DNA of 64,000 bases from Atopsyche davidsoni (Eukaryota > Arthropoda > Insecta > Trichoptera > Hydrobiosidae): contig JAILWY010000016.1 in NCBI GenBank assembly GCA_022113835.1, forward strand, positions 7,347,501 to 7,411,500, written 5' to 3'. Below, one piece after another: positions 25,705 through 39,599 of this stretch. The notes beneath the pieces are model-generated. The model ran no database searches, was not told the origin of the DNA, and saw only the letters and a list, made by a program, of their open reading frames with translations. Position numbers and translations under genes: made by a program. Numbering within the stretch: the first letter of the stretch is position 1; each line of letters opens with the position of its first letter.

Positions 25705-26331
25705 ATATATATATAAATATATATTATTTTTTCCCTAGTCTAGTTACCTCATAATAGTTGAATTTTAATACTGGCACTATCTGTGAATTTGATGTTTAAT
25801 ACAAGTGAACGCCCTTTTTTAAATACTAATCAAGCAAGTAAAGTAATTTTATTGCGAATTCGCGTTATAGTATGAATCGACACAGGTTTCGAATGCAAGC
25901 ACTAATTTTGTGTAAAACATTGATTAGCAGTGATTCACTCCCTTCCAGCCGGCGGTAGTTTATCGCATTAGGTTACTTTGTATTCAGCGCTGAATGCTAA
26001 GGTCTGGCTGAACTCTGCTGCATGAATAATAACACGAAAAACCTTGGAAACTAAGATAACGGAGAAATACATCTTCAACATTTTCCTAGGTATAAGAGAC
26101 ATTTGGTATACTCATGCTATTCAAAATCGTTTCAGTACAATCTAACTATACCCAAAAAACGAGTAACTCGTGAAATATTCAAATTGTATTTACATCTTTA
26201 TTATGATTTAAATATATAAAGTCATGTTTGAATGTATCAAAGATTTTTTCAGACTGATATAATAACAATGCAGACGGTGATTTTTAAAATTATTTTAAGA
26301 CATTGATATATTTAATAAAAAAAAGCATATA
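23855..26331. other. Non-coding stretch with a CRE palindrome and a long AC/AT microsatellite
   Basis: CGTGACGTCACG at 24276-24287 is a perfect 12-bp palindrome containing the full cAMP-response element TGACGTCA. Its location beside a GC-rich block (23865-23990) makes it a plausible CREB/ATF site. A compound microsatellite, (AC)n then (AT)n then an interrupted GTGTG and TA run, extends from about 25610 to 25724. The 98-codon frame at 24571-24867 has no recognisable motif and I treat it as chance. Confidence 0.5.
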
Positions 26332-26714
26332 TAAGATTGTTCGGAAAGTAATTTCGTTTATTCTAAATAGAGGGCATAATTGTATTTTTCACAGCCAACT
26401 TCACACTCAAGCCGAATAATCATTATATATTTTGAAAGCTTGTTTGTGAAAAAGTTCGATTGATTCTACACAGTAGTTTTTGGTTGGTGCCCTTTTAAAT
26501 ATGGAAAGTAAAAACAGCATTTTAAGCATATTTTACTACCGGAAAGGATAATGCTGTTCAAGTAAGAAAAAAATTATCCGATATGTATGGAGAAGATGTA
26601 TTGACAGAACGTCAGTGCCAAAACTGGTTTGCAAAATTTCAATCCGGCAATTTTGATCTTGAAGATACACCAAGTTCTGGAAAGCCAGTTGAAGCTGATG
26701 AAATCATAAATTAA
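26332..26714 (+). mobile_element. 5' fragment of a cecropia-type mariner element
   Basis: The left end begins ATTGTTCGGAAAGTAATTTC (26336-26355), which matches the terminal-repeat type of cecropia-subfamily mariners as I know them. About 140 bp of leader follows. A transposase start is at 26501 (Met-Glu-Ser-Lys-Asn-Ser). A frame loss near 26549 interrupts Arg-Lys-Gly. The next frame then carries a clear N-terminal helix-turn-helix region, including Asn-Ala-Val-Gln-Val-Arg-Lys-Lys-Leu and Arg-Gln-Cys-Gln-Asn-Trp-Phe-Ala-Lys-Phe. It ends at a TAA (26712-26714) soon after Ser-Gly-Lys-Pro-Val-Glu-Ala-Asp-Glu. The catalytic half and the right terminal repeat are not found nearby, so this is a truncated relic distinct from the mariner at 17.8-19.1 kb. 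Confidence 0.8.
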
Positions 26715-29700
26715 GATTGTTCATTATGAAATGAAAATTTGCTTTAAATGCTAGAGCTCTGCGTTGAAAATATCGCCGATAAAGTGTTGTTCTGCACTCC
26801 TGCATTTAGAACGTTGCTCTGGCTCCAAGGTAACACGACTAGGTCATGGCGCCGCAGTATGAACATAATCAATGTGCATTTGGGAACAGTTATACCATAC
26901 TAATGTTTAACTTCTCAACAGCACACCTTATAGGACTCAATGAGTCCTATTTTGCATCGGAAATAACTATATTAAAAGCTATGCTACATTTCAAAGAGCT
27001 AACAGCGTTTAAACCCCGGGCTGTAAAGTAATTGTAAATGCGTATTAAGATAAAAATATATAAATCCGATTTATAAAAAAATATATATACGTGAAGAATA
27101 CGGGTGGTTTTATTTTTACACTAAAAACAATTTAATTTAAATAGAATAGACAGCAAAACCATAAGAGACTTGCTCTTTTATAATATTAAAAGGGGTTAGC
27201 TACCTTACAAATCATGGATCTTCTTATGTCTATACGAGTTAGTTATGTTAATATTTGTTTAGATTCACATTTATACAGATATATGTACCACAGTCGCATG
27301 GTCATGCTAATTATGAATCAAACTAAAATTAAGGTGTAGTTTTTATATCTGAGTTTTACCGCAAAGAAAAGGCTTTTATATATACTAATAGTAATGAAAT
27401 AAAGGTATATTTATAGATTTATTATTTCATAATAATAGTAAAGGCATGAAGTTACTATAAAATAAAATATAAAAAATAAAGCAATTGAAGAGTAGAAGTA
27501 CGTTCAGGATATTTGTTTTTTGAATTTTTACTATTTATTATTTACCCCATATATTTTTAATGAATCCTAAATATGCAACAATATTTTTTTAATACATTAT
27601 AATATTGGTACGTGCCAAAATATTTTCTTTTACTTCCAAATAGTGGGAGATCCAGCCTATCTCCATAAACAGTATAGCTGTGTAAACATTCATAAACAAA
27701 ACTGACTTCAGTTATTTGTACAGAAAATTTGCATACCTGCGATATGAATATTCACATTATATCTATGTTCTGTATCACAAACACATATTTTTATAATATT
27801 TTTCCACGAATCATAGCGAAATAGGATTACAGACAGCGATGTTAGAAAAATGTTTGAACGTTAAACTCCCAATGTATTAATTTATGTTCCAATACTAACT
27901 TCCTTATATGCATATACGTTTTATCTAAAGAGAAAAATGCCAAAAATTTCACAAGTGTCAATGATTTTATTCGAAATAAACTCTAAACTTTAAACTGTTA
28001 TCAATTCAAATCTTTCGTTTGAATTATTTTTAGCTTAGATAGAGTTTTATGACATCGGAACGTTTGACCTTAGAGTTATTTTTTATTTTATCTAAAAGTT
28101 TGTGTTTATATACTATTATTTAATCATCAGTATTCCATTGTCATGGTATGTAAGTGCTCTCGCAGGGTCTCCGCTCAGTTACCTAATTACCGAGTGGTTT
28201 GATTGCCCCCCTCCCTCCCGAATGACAAGATTAATGCTGTCGCCTCTTTCTGGAGACTTGGAGTTGAAGGCGGAGAAAATATTTACTCTGACGAGAAAGA
28301 CTGGAGTCTCGTGAACTGAAATTACCTTTGCAGGAAAAAAGACACGGAGAAAAGGGAAAGAGATACGCATAGTAACAAACACCATAAATAAGTACTTAGC
28401 TAAAAATAAGCAAGAATTTATATTCTTTTCCAATGTTTTTGCTGGTTATTGAACTCGAAATTAAAAATCTTTTAATTCGTAGTTTTTTCTTATTTTTCAT
28501 TATTTTTAACCTAATATAAAATCAGATATCTTCTTGATTCGATCTCTTGCACTCTCTTGTGTCCGAAACGTTTTCGATTATTGTACATATTTTTTTGATC
28601 TTCCACACAACCTTCTTCCAGTGCTGCATATTCAGATCAAACCAATGATTATTTAGATTATTTCAAAAATGTATTTCTTGACTTATACTTCCAAGGGCTC
28701 TTAAAAGAAGATCGCAGTTGATTGAATTGTAGCTATTTCTACCGTAATAATGCGGATTACGTATTTTGATTGCATCTACGAGTACTTGTTTATAAGTGTT
28801 GTTCGGAATGATATAATCATACATGAAGAAATACCCACAGCATGAATGTTACCAGATACCAGATATTTATCATATGATAAGTAACGCGCACTGACATAGA
28901 AAAGTGACCTTCTACTGTACGAGAAAATTGATGCTATATATAAATTGCAACTTGTTGAGTTGAGCATTGTAAACTCTTGTTTTAAATCCGTCTTCAATAT
29001 TTAAACTTTGTATAAAAGTTTAGCTAAAGTTTATATAAATGTGAATTTAAAATACTTGAAATGGGCAGGATCGCGAGTTTCATAATGAATGGCTATGTGA
29101 CGATATAATTAATCTTGTAGTATATTCAGGCAATTTTATTTACGCTCCCACACATCGCCTACTACAGGATGGTAGAAGCGAGGCGATGGACGGTTCGGAT
29201 AAGAGAGAAACCGTGAGAAGTTTGCAAAGCATTAGAAGCAGGGTTTATCTCGTAGTATACAAGCTATTTCGTCTTACAGAACACATGATCTTGTTTGCAG
29301 AAATTGTGGAAGACGTTTTTTCATCATTATAAACATCTACATTAATGTATAAATTATATGAAAGAAGGGGAGTATGAAAATTGTATATATATAGGATTTA
29401 TTTATTATATTCTGTCTGGATCAATTCTGCGCTAATTTTATTACAGATCAATTTTATAAAAATAAATGGTGCCACAATTGTCGGCACGAGAAGGCACTGT
29501 GTAAAAAGCTTTAAAAACAGAAGTTTTAACCTCAAAGGGATAATGTGCTTGGTACATATTAGTTGTTATTTAATATTAAAGCATAAATATATTTTTTTTG
29601 TAAGATGATCATTTTCATTCGAGCAGAATAAATATTTAATTTTTAACACCACGCATTTATTAAAAAAATGTTAACTTAAAGATTAATAAGTTTATAAAGA

Positions 29701-30369
29701 TAATTTTGTAACTTATTGAAGATTTAATCTTATATTAGCTACTATTTTAAAACTGCTTCATTTATTTTTAAATTAACTTATTACTGAGTAATAGCAAGTG
29801 CACCGTATACTCGCACTACTTAGAATTTAAAGGGCTAATAACAGTAATTGAAAATCAAGGCAAAATTATCACAGCATTAAAATTATCTGCTCCTTATCTT
29901 AAAAGCCCGCATTCTCGCTGTCTTCTCGCGAAGCTGGGATTTTATTAAAAAAGCACTCGAGGTGAATCAATTTATTTGCGTTTATCCCACGGCTCCACGC
30001 CACCCGCTTCTTCCGGTAAACCGACTTCGCAGCCAACGAATCTCCCAACTCGTGAATTATTTTCTTTTTATCAAATATGTATGAGTTATTTGAAATAAAC
30101 ATTATTATTTTCTGTGTCTGCGTTAATATATTTAGTAAAATTAAATCTCCTTATACGATTTGACCAGTTTTTATAACATTTGAATGTATATTGTTTTAGG
30201 AATTATTGTTAAAAAAAGTTTCTATTTTTAGATGTAAAATCGTAACCTTCATTGCATAATTTGTTTAAATCTTTATTTATGGTATATTGCAGTTTATTTT
30301 TTACACAAAACATTGTTATGTTTCATCAAATAAGAACAAAACTTCAGTTGTCGTCAAAACGCCACAGTG
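26715..30369. other. Non-coding stretch
   Basis: Mostly AT-rich with no supported gene. A hairpin at 29153-29188 pairs CATCGCCT with AGGCGATG, with an inner CTAC/GTAG pair. GC-richer patches at about 28150-28320 and 29900-30060 contain TAATTA/ATTAAT cores and small open frames on both strands, but no convincing splice sites. They may be regulatory. Confidence 0.35.
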
Positions 30370-30608
30370 TTAACACGTTGACTGCCGTGTCAGCCACTGG
30401 TGGCCGACACGGAGATATTCCAATTGGGCCGCGTCGGCCACCGGTGGCCGACACGACATACCTGTAAATACCAATAAATCACCTCAAAAATATCTCAAAA
30501 CAAATTAAATAATTGTATTTCAGCTCATTATATTAAATTAAACCTATAAACGTGAAAACAATTTTTGGACATTTTACGAAAATCCGCTTGGCAGTCTACG
30601 TGTTTTGA
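30370..30608. mobile_element. piggyBac-like MITE with subterminal palindromes
   Basis: The left end is TTAA (30370-30373) followed by CACGTTGACTGCC. The right end carries the complement with one change, GGCAGTCTACGTG (30590-30602), giving imperfect 15-bp terminal repeats about 235 bp apart. Just inside the left end are two related palindromes, an imperfect 24-bp one at 30387-30410 and a perfect 20-bp one, GTCGGCCACCGGTGGCCGAC, at 30433-30452. A TTAA border with short terminal repeats and subterminal repeats fits non-autonomous piggyBac-type elements. The right TTAA has decayed (TTTTGA). There is no transposase coding. Confidence 0.6.
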
Positions 30609-32278
30609 GCATCGTTAAAAATCGTTGCCATGCTTATTAATTTCCACAAGTCCATTCCTCCTGCGGCACCTCTTGGAGTGCGATTCACTTGGTCGGCTGG
30701 CGGACCCCCTGCGGCGCCCGCATGACCCACATACGGGCCGGCCGGCTGATAAACGGCCACGTGACGCGGTTTTTTCCCCGCCGGCGGTCGCAGGCAGCGC
30801 GGGCACAATTCGTCCGATTTTTTGCTCCACATTCGTCGGATACGGCCAATATGGCTCTACACACGCCGCCGCTGCCACCAGGGTTGGGCACGCGCGGTCT
30901 CCGAGACGGCTATCTACGATTTTAATATGATCGCGTCTCCGGTTCCAAAGCATAGAATATTGCTATATATTTGCTAATATAAGCTAACGAATACCATTGT
31001 TCATTTGCAGCTCAAGTATATATATAGCTTTAAAGAAGTTCAGGAAATATGATTTACAACTATGAAATGATTTGGATTGAGCTATGACATTTACGAAACT
31101 AGCACTTCTAAGGTGTAAACTTTTTTTAACACAAAAACATAGTTCACTTTTAATTTTTTAAATTAATTGTTTTTCATGAGAATCATTTTCCCTTTGAACT
31201 TTATGTTTCAAGATGTGTTAGTTACTATGTTTTTTTGAGTACTATGAGTTCGAATAAGGTATTCCAGGTAAACCTTTTGGCAAACCTATAGTGACTTATT
31301 ATTAGTAAATACGTCGTTTTAATAGCTTAATGACCATTGTGAATTTTCAATGCATGCATTTTGAAAATATATACTATTTTTAATAAGATATTTTTTCACG
31401 AATTTTTAGATATATTCTAGATTCTAGGTTTATTAAACGAGTGATATAGAAATTGAAATAAAAAAGATATAGTTTTGCATGGTCGGTGCTCGTGCATTGG
31501 GTATATACGGTCATCTTCTGTTCGCCCGATAAGATCACGTGTAATTACGGCAATTCGCTTACCGCGATGTTAAAATTTTTGTCGAACCAAATAATGTTAT
31601 TTTGTAAATTTAGAATATCATTTTTCTGTCGTTATTGAGTGCGTATTCTTAATTTCACCAACCACGTGGAAGTTAAAGTGATTGAATGTCGATTTGCAGA
31701 AAGATCAGACTGAATAAAGTGTTGCGTTTAACACACTTAATAACCGCTAATCCGTCGATTTAACGGCACTAAAAAATATTTTTAATAACGTGTAATTAAA
31801 TCAGTCGCCCGGCTAATCCGCTGTTAACAGTTGATTATGCCTGTCAGGCGTTGCGTAACAAGTGCACGTTTTTATAAGGTGAGAATGCTCAGTTTCACCG
31901 TGGCCGATCATTAGCCTGGCGTAAATGGTTACATACATGACTATTGGCATGAATTAACGGCACCGTTGGATGGAGAGCTTTACCAAGGATCACAACGCGG
32001 AGAAACGAAACAGTTCTTGCTACCTATACTAGTTCCTATATCTGACATATTTTCAATTACATTTTTTTAAATAAAAAATATCATAGAATAGGAAAAATAC
32101 CCTTTCCATACACAAGGCATTTACTAGTTTGTGCATATTTTTCTATATTTGAAAATTATACAAATATTTTTTGGACAAATTTATTAAGAAAGTTGTTATT
32201 ATTTAAAAAAAATAATCTTATTTAAAAGAGTCTCAATATAATTTTAAGAAACTGATCCATCATAATTAATTTGATAAA
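30609..32278. other. GC-rich island and conserved-looking non-coding sequence
   Basis: From about 30650 to 30950 the DNA is strikingly GC- and CpG-rich and open in several frames on both strands, giving four overlapping frames of 68-112 codons. None shows protein-like motifs or good splice borders, and openness in many frames is expected from GC richness alone. I read it as a CpG-rich regulatory or promoter region. A second information-rich stretch at about 31460-31990 mixes TAATCC, TAATTA and GATAAG-type words and looks enhancer-like. No transcript evidence is available. Confidence 0.35.
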
Positions 32279-32328
32279 GTTAGGTTAGGTTAATAAAATT
32301 GTTTAATAAAAATAAGATAGGTTAGGTT
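32279..32328. repeat. Telomere-type TTAGG motifs
   Basis: GTTAGGTTAGGTTAA at 32279-32293 and TAGGTTAGGTT near 32318-32328 repeat the insect telomere unit TTAGG. Similar short arrays occur at 10861, 37694, 53016 and, inverted, at 54993. These are short interstitial copies, not a telomere. Confidence 0.6.
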
Positions 32329-32844
32329 TTTTTATAGAATTACTTGGTGTATTAATTAAAATACCAGCCAAAATTTTTATTTGAAAAACGTATAACCTAC
32401 ATAATATAAAAATAGACCTGTCCAATTCATTTGTGAAATTCAATAAACTTTTTACTTGCCAAAATGTGCCATTTTGTTTTATGGCATCCTGCACTTAATA
32501 TTATAATTTAAATTCTAGAATATTTAAAAATAAAAGTATTTTAGAAAATCCAAAGCAATTATACAAAATTAATGGTCTTTATGGGCTCAGATCGAGATTT
32601 ATAAATGGCCTAAAAACTAATCGGTACTAAAGCAATATTTTGTCATTAGTTGGTCTTAAACAACTAATTATTGACATTCACTTTCAAGTTTTTATTTCAA
32701 CACTGTCAAAAAATGAACACATTTGACACTTCTAAGAACTAACGAGTTTTTTTAGGCTTTCTTAATATATGATAATGAAATATACAAACGATTTATTTAT
32801 ACACCATAACAAAATACGCTTTGTCGCTATTTATCGTCATCATA

Positions 32845-32876
<32 letters not shown>

Positions 32877-35190
32877 ATATGTAAAATATTGTTATCAAAT
32901 TATTGATTGAATGCCAGCATTGACATAAGCCGTTTTAGTTGATGGTTGAAAATATTTGTTTATAAAATTATATGTTTACCAGAGTAAGTACGTAGATTGT
33001 TGATTTTGCACTGGAATAGCTTCAAGGATGTTATAATACACACATAAATTACCTACATAGATACCGTAGCTCATTTTGCACATAACCATTGGTAGCAAAA
33101 CTATTCATGACTAGCATGTCATTAATATTATACCTTAATATTTTAATAAATTAAAAAATACCTGCAAGTAATAAAAACTGAATAATTTATATTTTTAATA
33201 TCAAAATATTCGACTGATTGCTTAAATTCAGTGTGTGGCTAAAATATGGGGAGAGAATGGAGTAGACCAAATCTGGGGTTGACTGCGCTAAACAGCGCAC
33301 AAGCTTAATCAACCGGAAACTCAAAATGATTGGTAGCAATGGCTAATGATGACAATAATATCCCTGATTTGGTAGTGAAATTTTATTCCGTCAAATTTTT
33401 TGTTGTAATTTAGATATTTCAGGATAGGTGATTGAAGATTGAAGGCCCATGAAAACCCATGTCGGTCAGAAATTTTGAGATACATTGGTCGAGCAAAAAG
33501 AGTGAGATGAGTTTAATAGCTCAGCCCGTTTTTTTTTAACCGCTGTTAGTCAAGTTTTTCGTAATGAAGCAATCTACGTCAAATTTACAGACATGCATAT
33601 TTTTCGTGTAGGAAATTTTATTGAGGTTAAGGCAGATATGACAAATATTCCTTTTTTTGACCTAATGAATGTCACGCTATTTTTAATGCCACGAGTTTTT
33701 GAACGTCCGTGTATGAAGCGATGTTCGAATTATCCGTGTTTGATTGTACCGTTGTGCGTTGAGTTACAACAAAGATCAACAGGCGCGCGTGGTTCTTGGT
33801 TTTAATTGTGTCGGCACTGCAACAGCCGCTGTTCACCTAAGTACGATATATTGGCAGATAAATATGTATTTGAACTTTCTTTATTTATGCACATACATGC
33901 TTCTGGAGAAGAAATGCTTAACTGGCGAGTTGCCATGAACATTTTGAGAAATTTGTGGAAATTGGAAAATTCACTACTATTTTGGTCGAAGGTAGCACTT
34001 GTACATAATAATATACGTGCAACCTATTTTTACTACTCAATTTGTGTAAAAGGTCTTTTAATATTTTTTTATACATCTGTAACTTGCATGGCTAGTTATT
34101 TTAACAGCAAACAAAAAAAATAAATTTGTAGCTTGAATGGTCTCTCATTATAATAACATAAATAAATTGCGTTCTCTGGAATAATCGTTATATGTATCCA
34201 TTCAAGAAGTACCATGAAAAAATATGATGAGGCATAGTGTGCCCATTGTTTCGAAAAAACGAATATATTTATATTCAACAGTTGCACTTGTTAATGTGTT
34301 AAATTTTGCATGTTAAAATTTTGGATCAAAAACGTAACGCATCTTTGCGTTTGTCATTGCAGCTTCGCGTTCTGTATGAACAGAGCGGATAAAAAAATCG
34401 CTATCGTAACGCGTGCATGTATCTATGTAGGCGAATTCTCGTGTTGACTCGTATGGTGTTTTTTTAATATTCTCTGTAGCTAAATTAAAATAAGTCGAAT
34501 AATTCACGTCCGTCCACCCGCGTGTGCTCGCAGTAGCTTATTGCTCTTGCGCGGCATAATTATACGAGTGCAACCGTATGTTTTTTTTACGAGTCATTAT
34601 TATTTACAGAATAAAAGCGCTGTAACTTTCTGTACAGGGGAAATCCATCGTGAGTTTAAAAAGTGCAGTAGTTATTGCTCACGCTTATTATCGTTTTCAT
34701 GCGTCGATAATATGCGTCGATAATTCAGTCGCCGAGGACGTTTTTTAACATTTTATTTTTATGCTTATAATTAAATTTTATTTATTTTTCATGACGACAT
34801 TTTTTAAGAATCTATTTCACGTTTCTGATATTGCGCATTTGAATAAAAAAGCAAAATATGCTAATAATTTTTTCTCTAATATGTTTTCTAATATATTGAC
34901 GAGTAGTTTTTTTTTGCATCGCTCGAAAAATATAACTCGCATCGATATACCACGCTGTCACAATCTTCCTTGCCTATGTTCGTCATATGCAAATTCACAA
35001 CAGTCGCATTTATTCTATAGTACTTTTACTACAACAGTCATCTCTTTAATTCTGGAATTCCCTTTTTTCAGGGCAGTGAAGTGAATCGTTTGTTATTTTT
35101 TAAATATCCAGCTGTGATACTTTTCGTCTTTAAAAGGTAGTTGAATAGTTTCATCTTTCTTTTCATCCAAAATAAATAATGATACAAATG
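32329..35190. other. AT-rich non-coding stretch
   Basis: No gene is supported. It contains a (TA)n run at about 32848-32870 and a 13-bp tandem duplication of ATGCGTCGATAAT at about 34700-34725. Open frames of 60-107 codons at 33593-34123 and 34761-35084 have no recognisable motifs and no splice support. Confidence 0.4.
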
Positions 35191-38100
35191 TTTAAAAATT
35201 ACGATAGTTTCTAGAAAATTCCGCAATCGAAAGCAATTCAGACGTCATCGGGAGTTGTAAGCTATTGCCTTTAAATAACGACCGTGTGGCTGTGAAGTGC
35301 CGGCGGCTGCAGAGATGCTCGCCCGCGGCATTGTTTATCGCAGCCCGCCGAGGAGCAGACGTGAAAGCTCTCAAATAGATTCGTAATAATCCGACTCGTG
35401 AGTGAGTGCTCCCCCCCCCCTCCCCACCCCGGGCTGCGAGCGGACTGGAAGTATATTTGGAAATATTGCGATTGTTGAATATCAGTACATCCGTATTGCA
35501 CACCCAAATTAGTCTCTTTAGTGATTACTACGCATTTTAGGTGCACGGTAAACTCATGAAATGATAAGAATTTTTTTTACGTATTATTTATACTTTAAAT
35601 TATTTAGTAATGCGGGTATCAAAAAATTTAAAAAATCTCGTTGCTTCAAAAGTTTGAGAAATCGTGTCTATAATATTATTTATCTGGAATTTATTTTATG
35701 GATTTAATTACTTTTAGTACAAAAAAAAATCTTAAAGCGTTTTTAAGAAATACACAAGGGAAAATACATTGATTTTTTTTCAAAGTAGTCTTCGAAATAA
35801 TTGCATGTTTCATATTATGTATAGTAAAATTACTAATAATAATGCTTAGATAATGGGTATCTCTCTCTTGTGGAGCTAACAAAATTTAAATATAAACTTA
35901 TCAACACCAATAACTAAAATTCGTATTCTACATTTAAGCCAACTTTTGTGACAAGAGAATATTTAAAATCAATTCCTAGTTCTGTTAGCATGCATTACAT
36001 ACGGTTCGACGAATTGCATCTCTTTTGCAGATTTAATATAAACATTTAAGTTATTCTGTGCCAAACTGTAGTAAGCATCATTCAGCGTTCCCAGCAACAT
36101 CAAATTTCTGTTTTATTGGTTGTAATGTATATATTTATAAAATGTTGTATTCAATTCTACTAACTAAAATCTATCACGGTTAATTTACAAACGTATTACG
36201 GCGAATAATCTCCCGATACGAGCTGTCAGGCTTGAGGCCGGGGCGTATTTTCGTATTATATGGGCGCCCATTAAAAATTAATAACCTCGCGTTTTTGTTC
36301 CATTTCAAATATTTGATATCTTAGAAATTAAAAAAAAATGTGTACATAATCTGCGAGCGAATATGACTCGCGTATAAATATTTGGCTCTGCTGAATTATA
36401 CCGAGTGAGATACTTGATTTTACAGTTCTATAGAAAAAAGTTATATCACGGTAATAATGAGAATCCTGATGTTTTTTTCTGTTTTATTTTCTGTGGTCTA
36501 ACTCTTTAAACATACTGGACTATTTTCGTAAAATCTAAAATTATTTCAAATTAAGTATTTATTTTTATATTTCAAAACAATAAAATTAAATCTTAACCTC
36601 ATTAGAATTAGTTAGGGATGCTGAGTAACGGAAATCATCTGTATTGCTTCGGGTTCTTTTTTTGCTACCATTAGCTCTTTTTTTCTTGCACTAGCAAAAT
36701 GATTGAGTCCATAGATTATTTTCAAGTAATTTATTTTTATTTAAAAATATTAAAAGAGAAACCATAATTCGTATTTGAATCCAAAAGTTTCCTTTTTTCC
36801 TCTTTCTTGTGAAATAATGTGGGAGATTATCCCAAATATACAACTATCATCAAAAATGCCAGTAGGAGAACTAAATGATGATTGTGCAATTGATATGAAG
36901 AAAATGGGATAAAAATTTCTTGTGAATACGATCAGTTTGAACAAATCTATAAGAAATCGTATCTTATAAGAAATAATGCCTCTGTCAACATATATGTATT
37001 CTTCAAAAAATTATATTGTAATAGTTTTTCAGTTCTAAATCGTGTTTTAATTTATGTAAGTGTATGTTTCACTGGTAAAGTATGACTTGATGACATTTGT
37101 GCTCTGTTAAGCATGGAATTTTGCATCTATTGCATTTTGCGGTCTAGCCACCTAATTACTCTGTAAATTCGTTACGATGCTTTTATTAACATATCAATGT
37201 AAATAGCAGATAATATGCTCACCCGATATTTACGTTTCACTGATATTAATTTAATACAACCACAATTTATACCACAAATTGGTGGCAAGTTTTGAGTAAT
37301 AAATGTATTCGAAAGCATTATGGTTTTCAATCTGAAAGTGCAACCGGCAGTTGACCCAAATTTGTAAGTAATATTTATCAAAATAGTAATACAAAGTTTA
37401 TGTTGCACTTGTAATATTTATTATTATTTAATATAATAAGATAAATATTACACGACAATACATTACTTTTGATGTTATTAAGGTTTTTTGATCTCCGATT
37501 GAATAATGATAAATGTAACACCAATTCAGGATTTTATATATTTTTTTCAATATGTTGTAAAGAATCAAATTACGTAAATGATATTCAACATATTTCATTC
37601 TAAAAAAACTGTTATGTTTTTTCAGGGTCTTTTTTTTTAGTTTGTTTAAGAAACAAACTATTAATTCATGTCGCTGTTCTCAGAAAGTTAGAGAGGTTAG
37701 GTTAGTTTTATTTGCTCGTACTCGGCATAATGACTGCGTGTTCCGACCGAACCGGAGCGTTCCTAATCTTCATGCAGCGCCCGTACGGCGAGCGACATAT
37801 TCACTTTCACCTTTAATCCAAGACGATGTTACCCAATTACCAATAATAACCGACCGCACACCGCCCTGCCCACTTAGCTTAAAGCCCAGGGCGCGCGATT
37901 AACATCGATCTACCTCGTGACGCGTGAAATTTCAATGAAATAAATATTGTGTAAGTAACCGCTCCCAAACGGGCCAATGTGTTCGAGCGATATTTTAGAT
38001 GCCGAGTTCGGATTTACTTGCAGATAATTTCAGTCAGTGAACTAATAAAAAATAAATTTCATCGTTGAATCAACGGAAGACCTTATACGGATCCTAGGTA

Positions 38101-39599
38101 TATATGCACGTGTAATGTATCTAAATATGAGAAAAAATTTCTATAAAGCAGCAATGCGTTCGTTTTTAACCTGCTCATATGCAATTAGATACCATAGTCC
38201 TTAATGTTTCTTAATTTCTGTATTGAATAACATGAATAAAACCAAATATTTTCTATACTTATATTCTTTCTACATTCATAACTTGTACTTGCGAATTTAT
38301 TTTTGAGTGTATATGTATAAAAAATATAATTTTATGGCATTTTAAAATATTTTTATAGAAAATCTAGATGTTTTAAAAAATATTTTGCTAAATTATTTAG
38401 GTCATCGTTTCTATGTACTGGTCTTTGGTTTGTTCAATCAAAAGCTTCCATCGCAGCTGAGCTCTACATTTCTCACTTCTCCATATACTTTTATGTGTGT
38501 ATTGACGACATGTTTTAATGTCCACCAATATCTAATTTCACTCAGTAACCGCGCGCACCTTTGCGTGTCGAGTTCTTAGTATGACATGCCATTTAATGAT
38601 TTATGTACGACATTCCGTGCTGCAAAACTGAAGCTAATGCTGACTTGTTAGCATCCAATATTAATAAACCGATAACTAAATTATAATCAATAACTTTTTT
38701 TTATTCAGAAAGCAATTTTTTTATTATTAAAAACGATTGGTTTTATGTACTCTAATATATCTTAGAAGGGAACTTTTAAAATGAATAAAAATATTTTTGA
38801 CTAAAATTAACGCATCGGTTTTATTATATCTTATAAAACATGTTGTGAATTCAGGTGCATATCTGATTTATACGGAGGTTAAAGCAAAGGTTATGTAAAA
38901 AATAAACAAGAGAATTTGATTCCAATCTAAACTACAGCACGATTTCACGAGTTAGCATTTTTCAGAATAGTCTTTTTAGCCTACCTAGTGACTGTAGCAA
39001 TTTAATTAATTGAGCCTTTCTAACTATGGGAATAATAAATTTCTATAGTAACCAAAACAAAGTGTTATTGAAAAATAATAATCTTATACTTTTTTAACAA
39101 CAGCTAGTTATTAAAACAAATAAGACCGTCGCCTTTTGATAGTTTTCTTGTTTTATCTCTGTCCGACAGATACATTTCAAAACTATGAAATTAGGGATAA
39201 TTACTGTTTTATTTAAAATAAATTAATTTGTCTTTTCATTGTATGTATATTGTAATATAGTTTAAAAAAAAAACTACGATTCGGCTTATTTCACACATTG
39301 ACCATTTAAGTGGTATAGGCGTTGATGTGTTAAATACAAATTTTTTATTGTTTCTAGAAAGTAGTTTAGGAATATAAATGTAACAATAAGATGCCAAAAA
39401 TATAAAAGTCATTTAATTATAAAGAATGAAGATTAATATAATTACACAGGTGCTATTTTGCATTGATTGGACCCAAAAAATAATGTTAATGTTTCCACTT
39501 GAAAATAAAAATGTTCGTTTCATTCAAGCATATGTATTTTGAGTGTATGAAAGTCTTAATATTATAAAAACGTGAGTAATGGAACAATTTTTTTTCAAT
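35191..39599. other. Non-coding stretch with three GC-richer islands
   Basis: Islands at about 35240-35450 (with a near-pure C run at 35411-35430, a G-quadruplex candidate on the minus strand), 36190-36290 (with the 12-bp palindrome ATGGGCGCCCAT at 36260-36271 beside TTAAAAATTAAT) and 37690-37915. The last has an open + frame of 86 codons without a recognisable product and several TAATCC/CAATTACC words. It also includes AGGTTAGGTTAG at 37694-37706. These are candidate regulatory elements upstream of the gene at 43 kb. No exon is supported. Confidence 0.35.

Noticed and set aside
33593..34123. Overlapping + strand frames of 64-105 codons
   Set aside because: AT-rich chance frames with no motifs, splice borders or GC3 shift.
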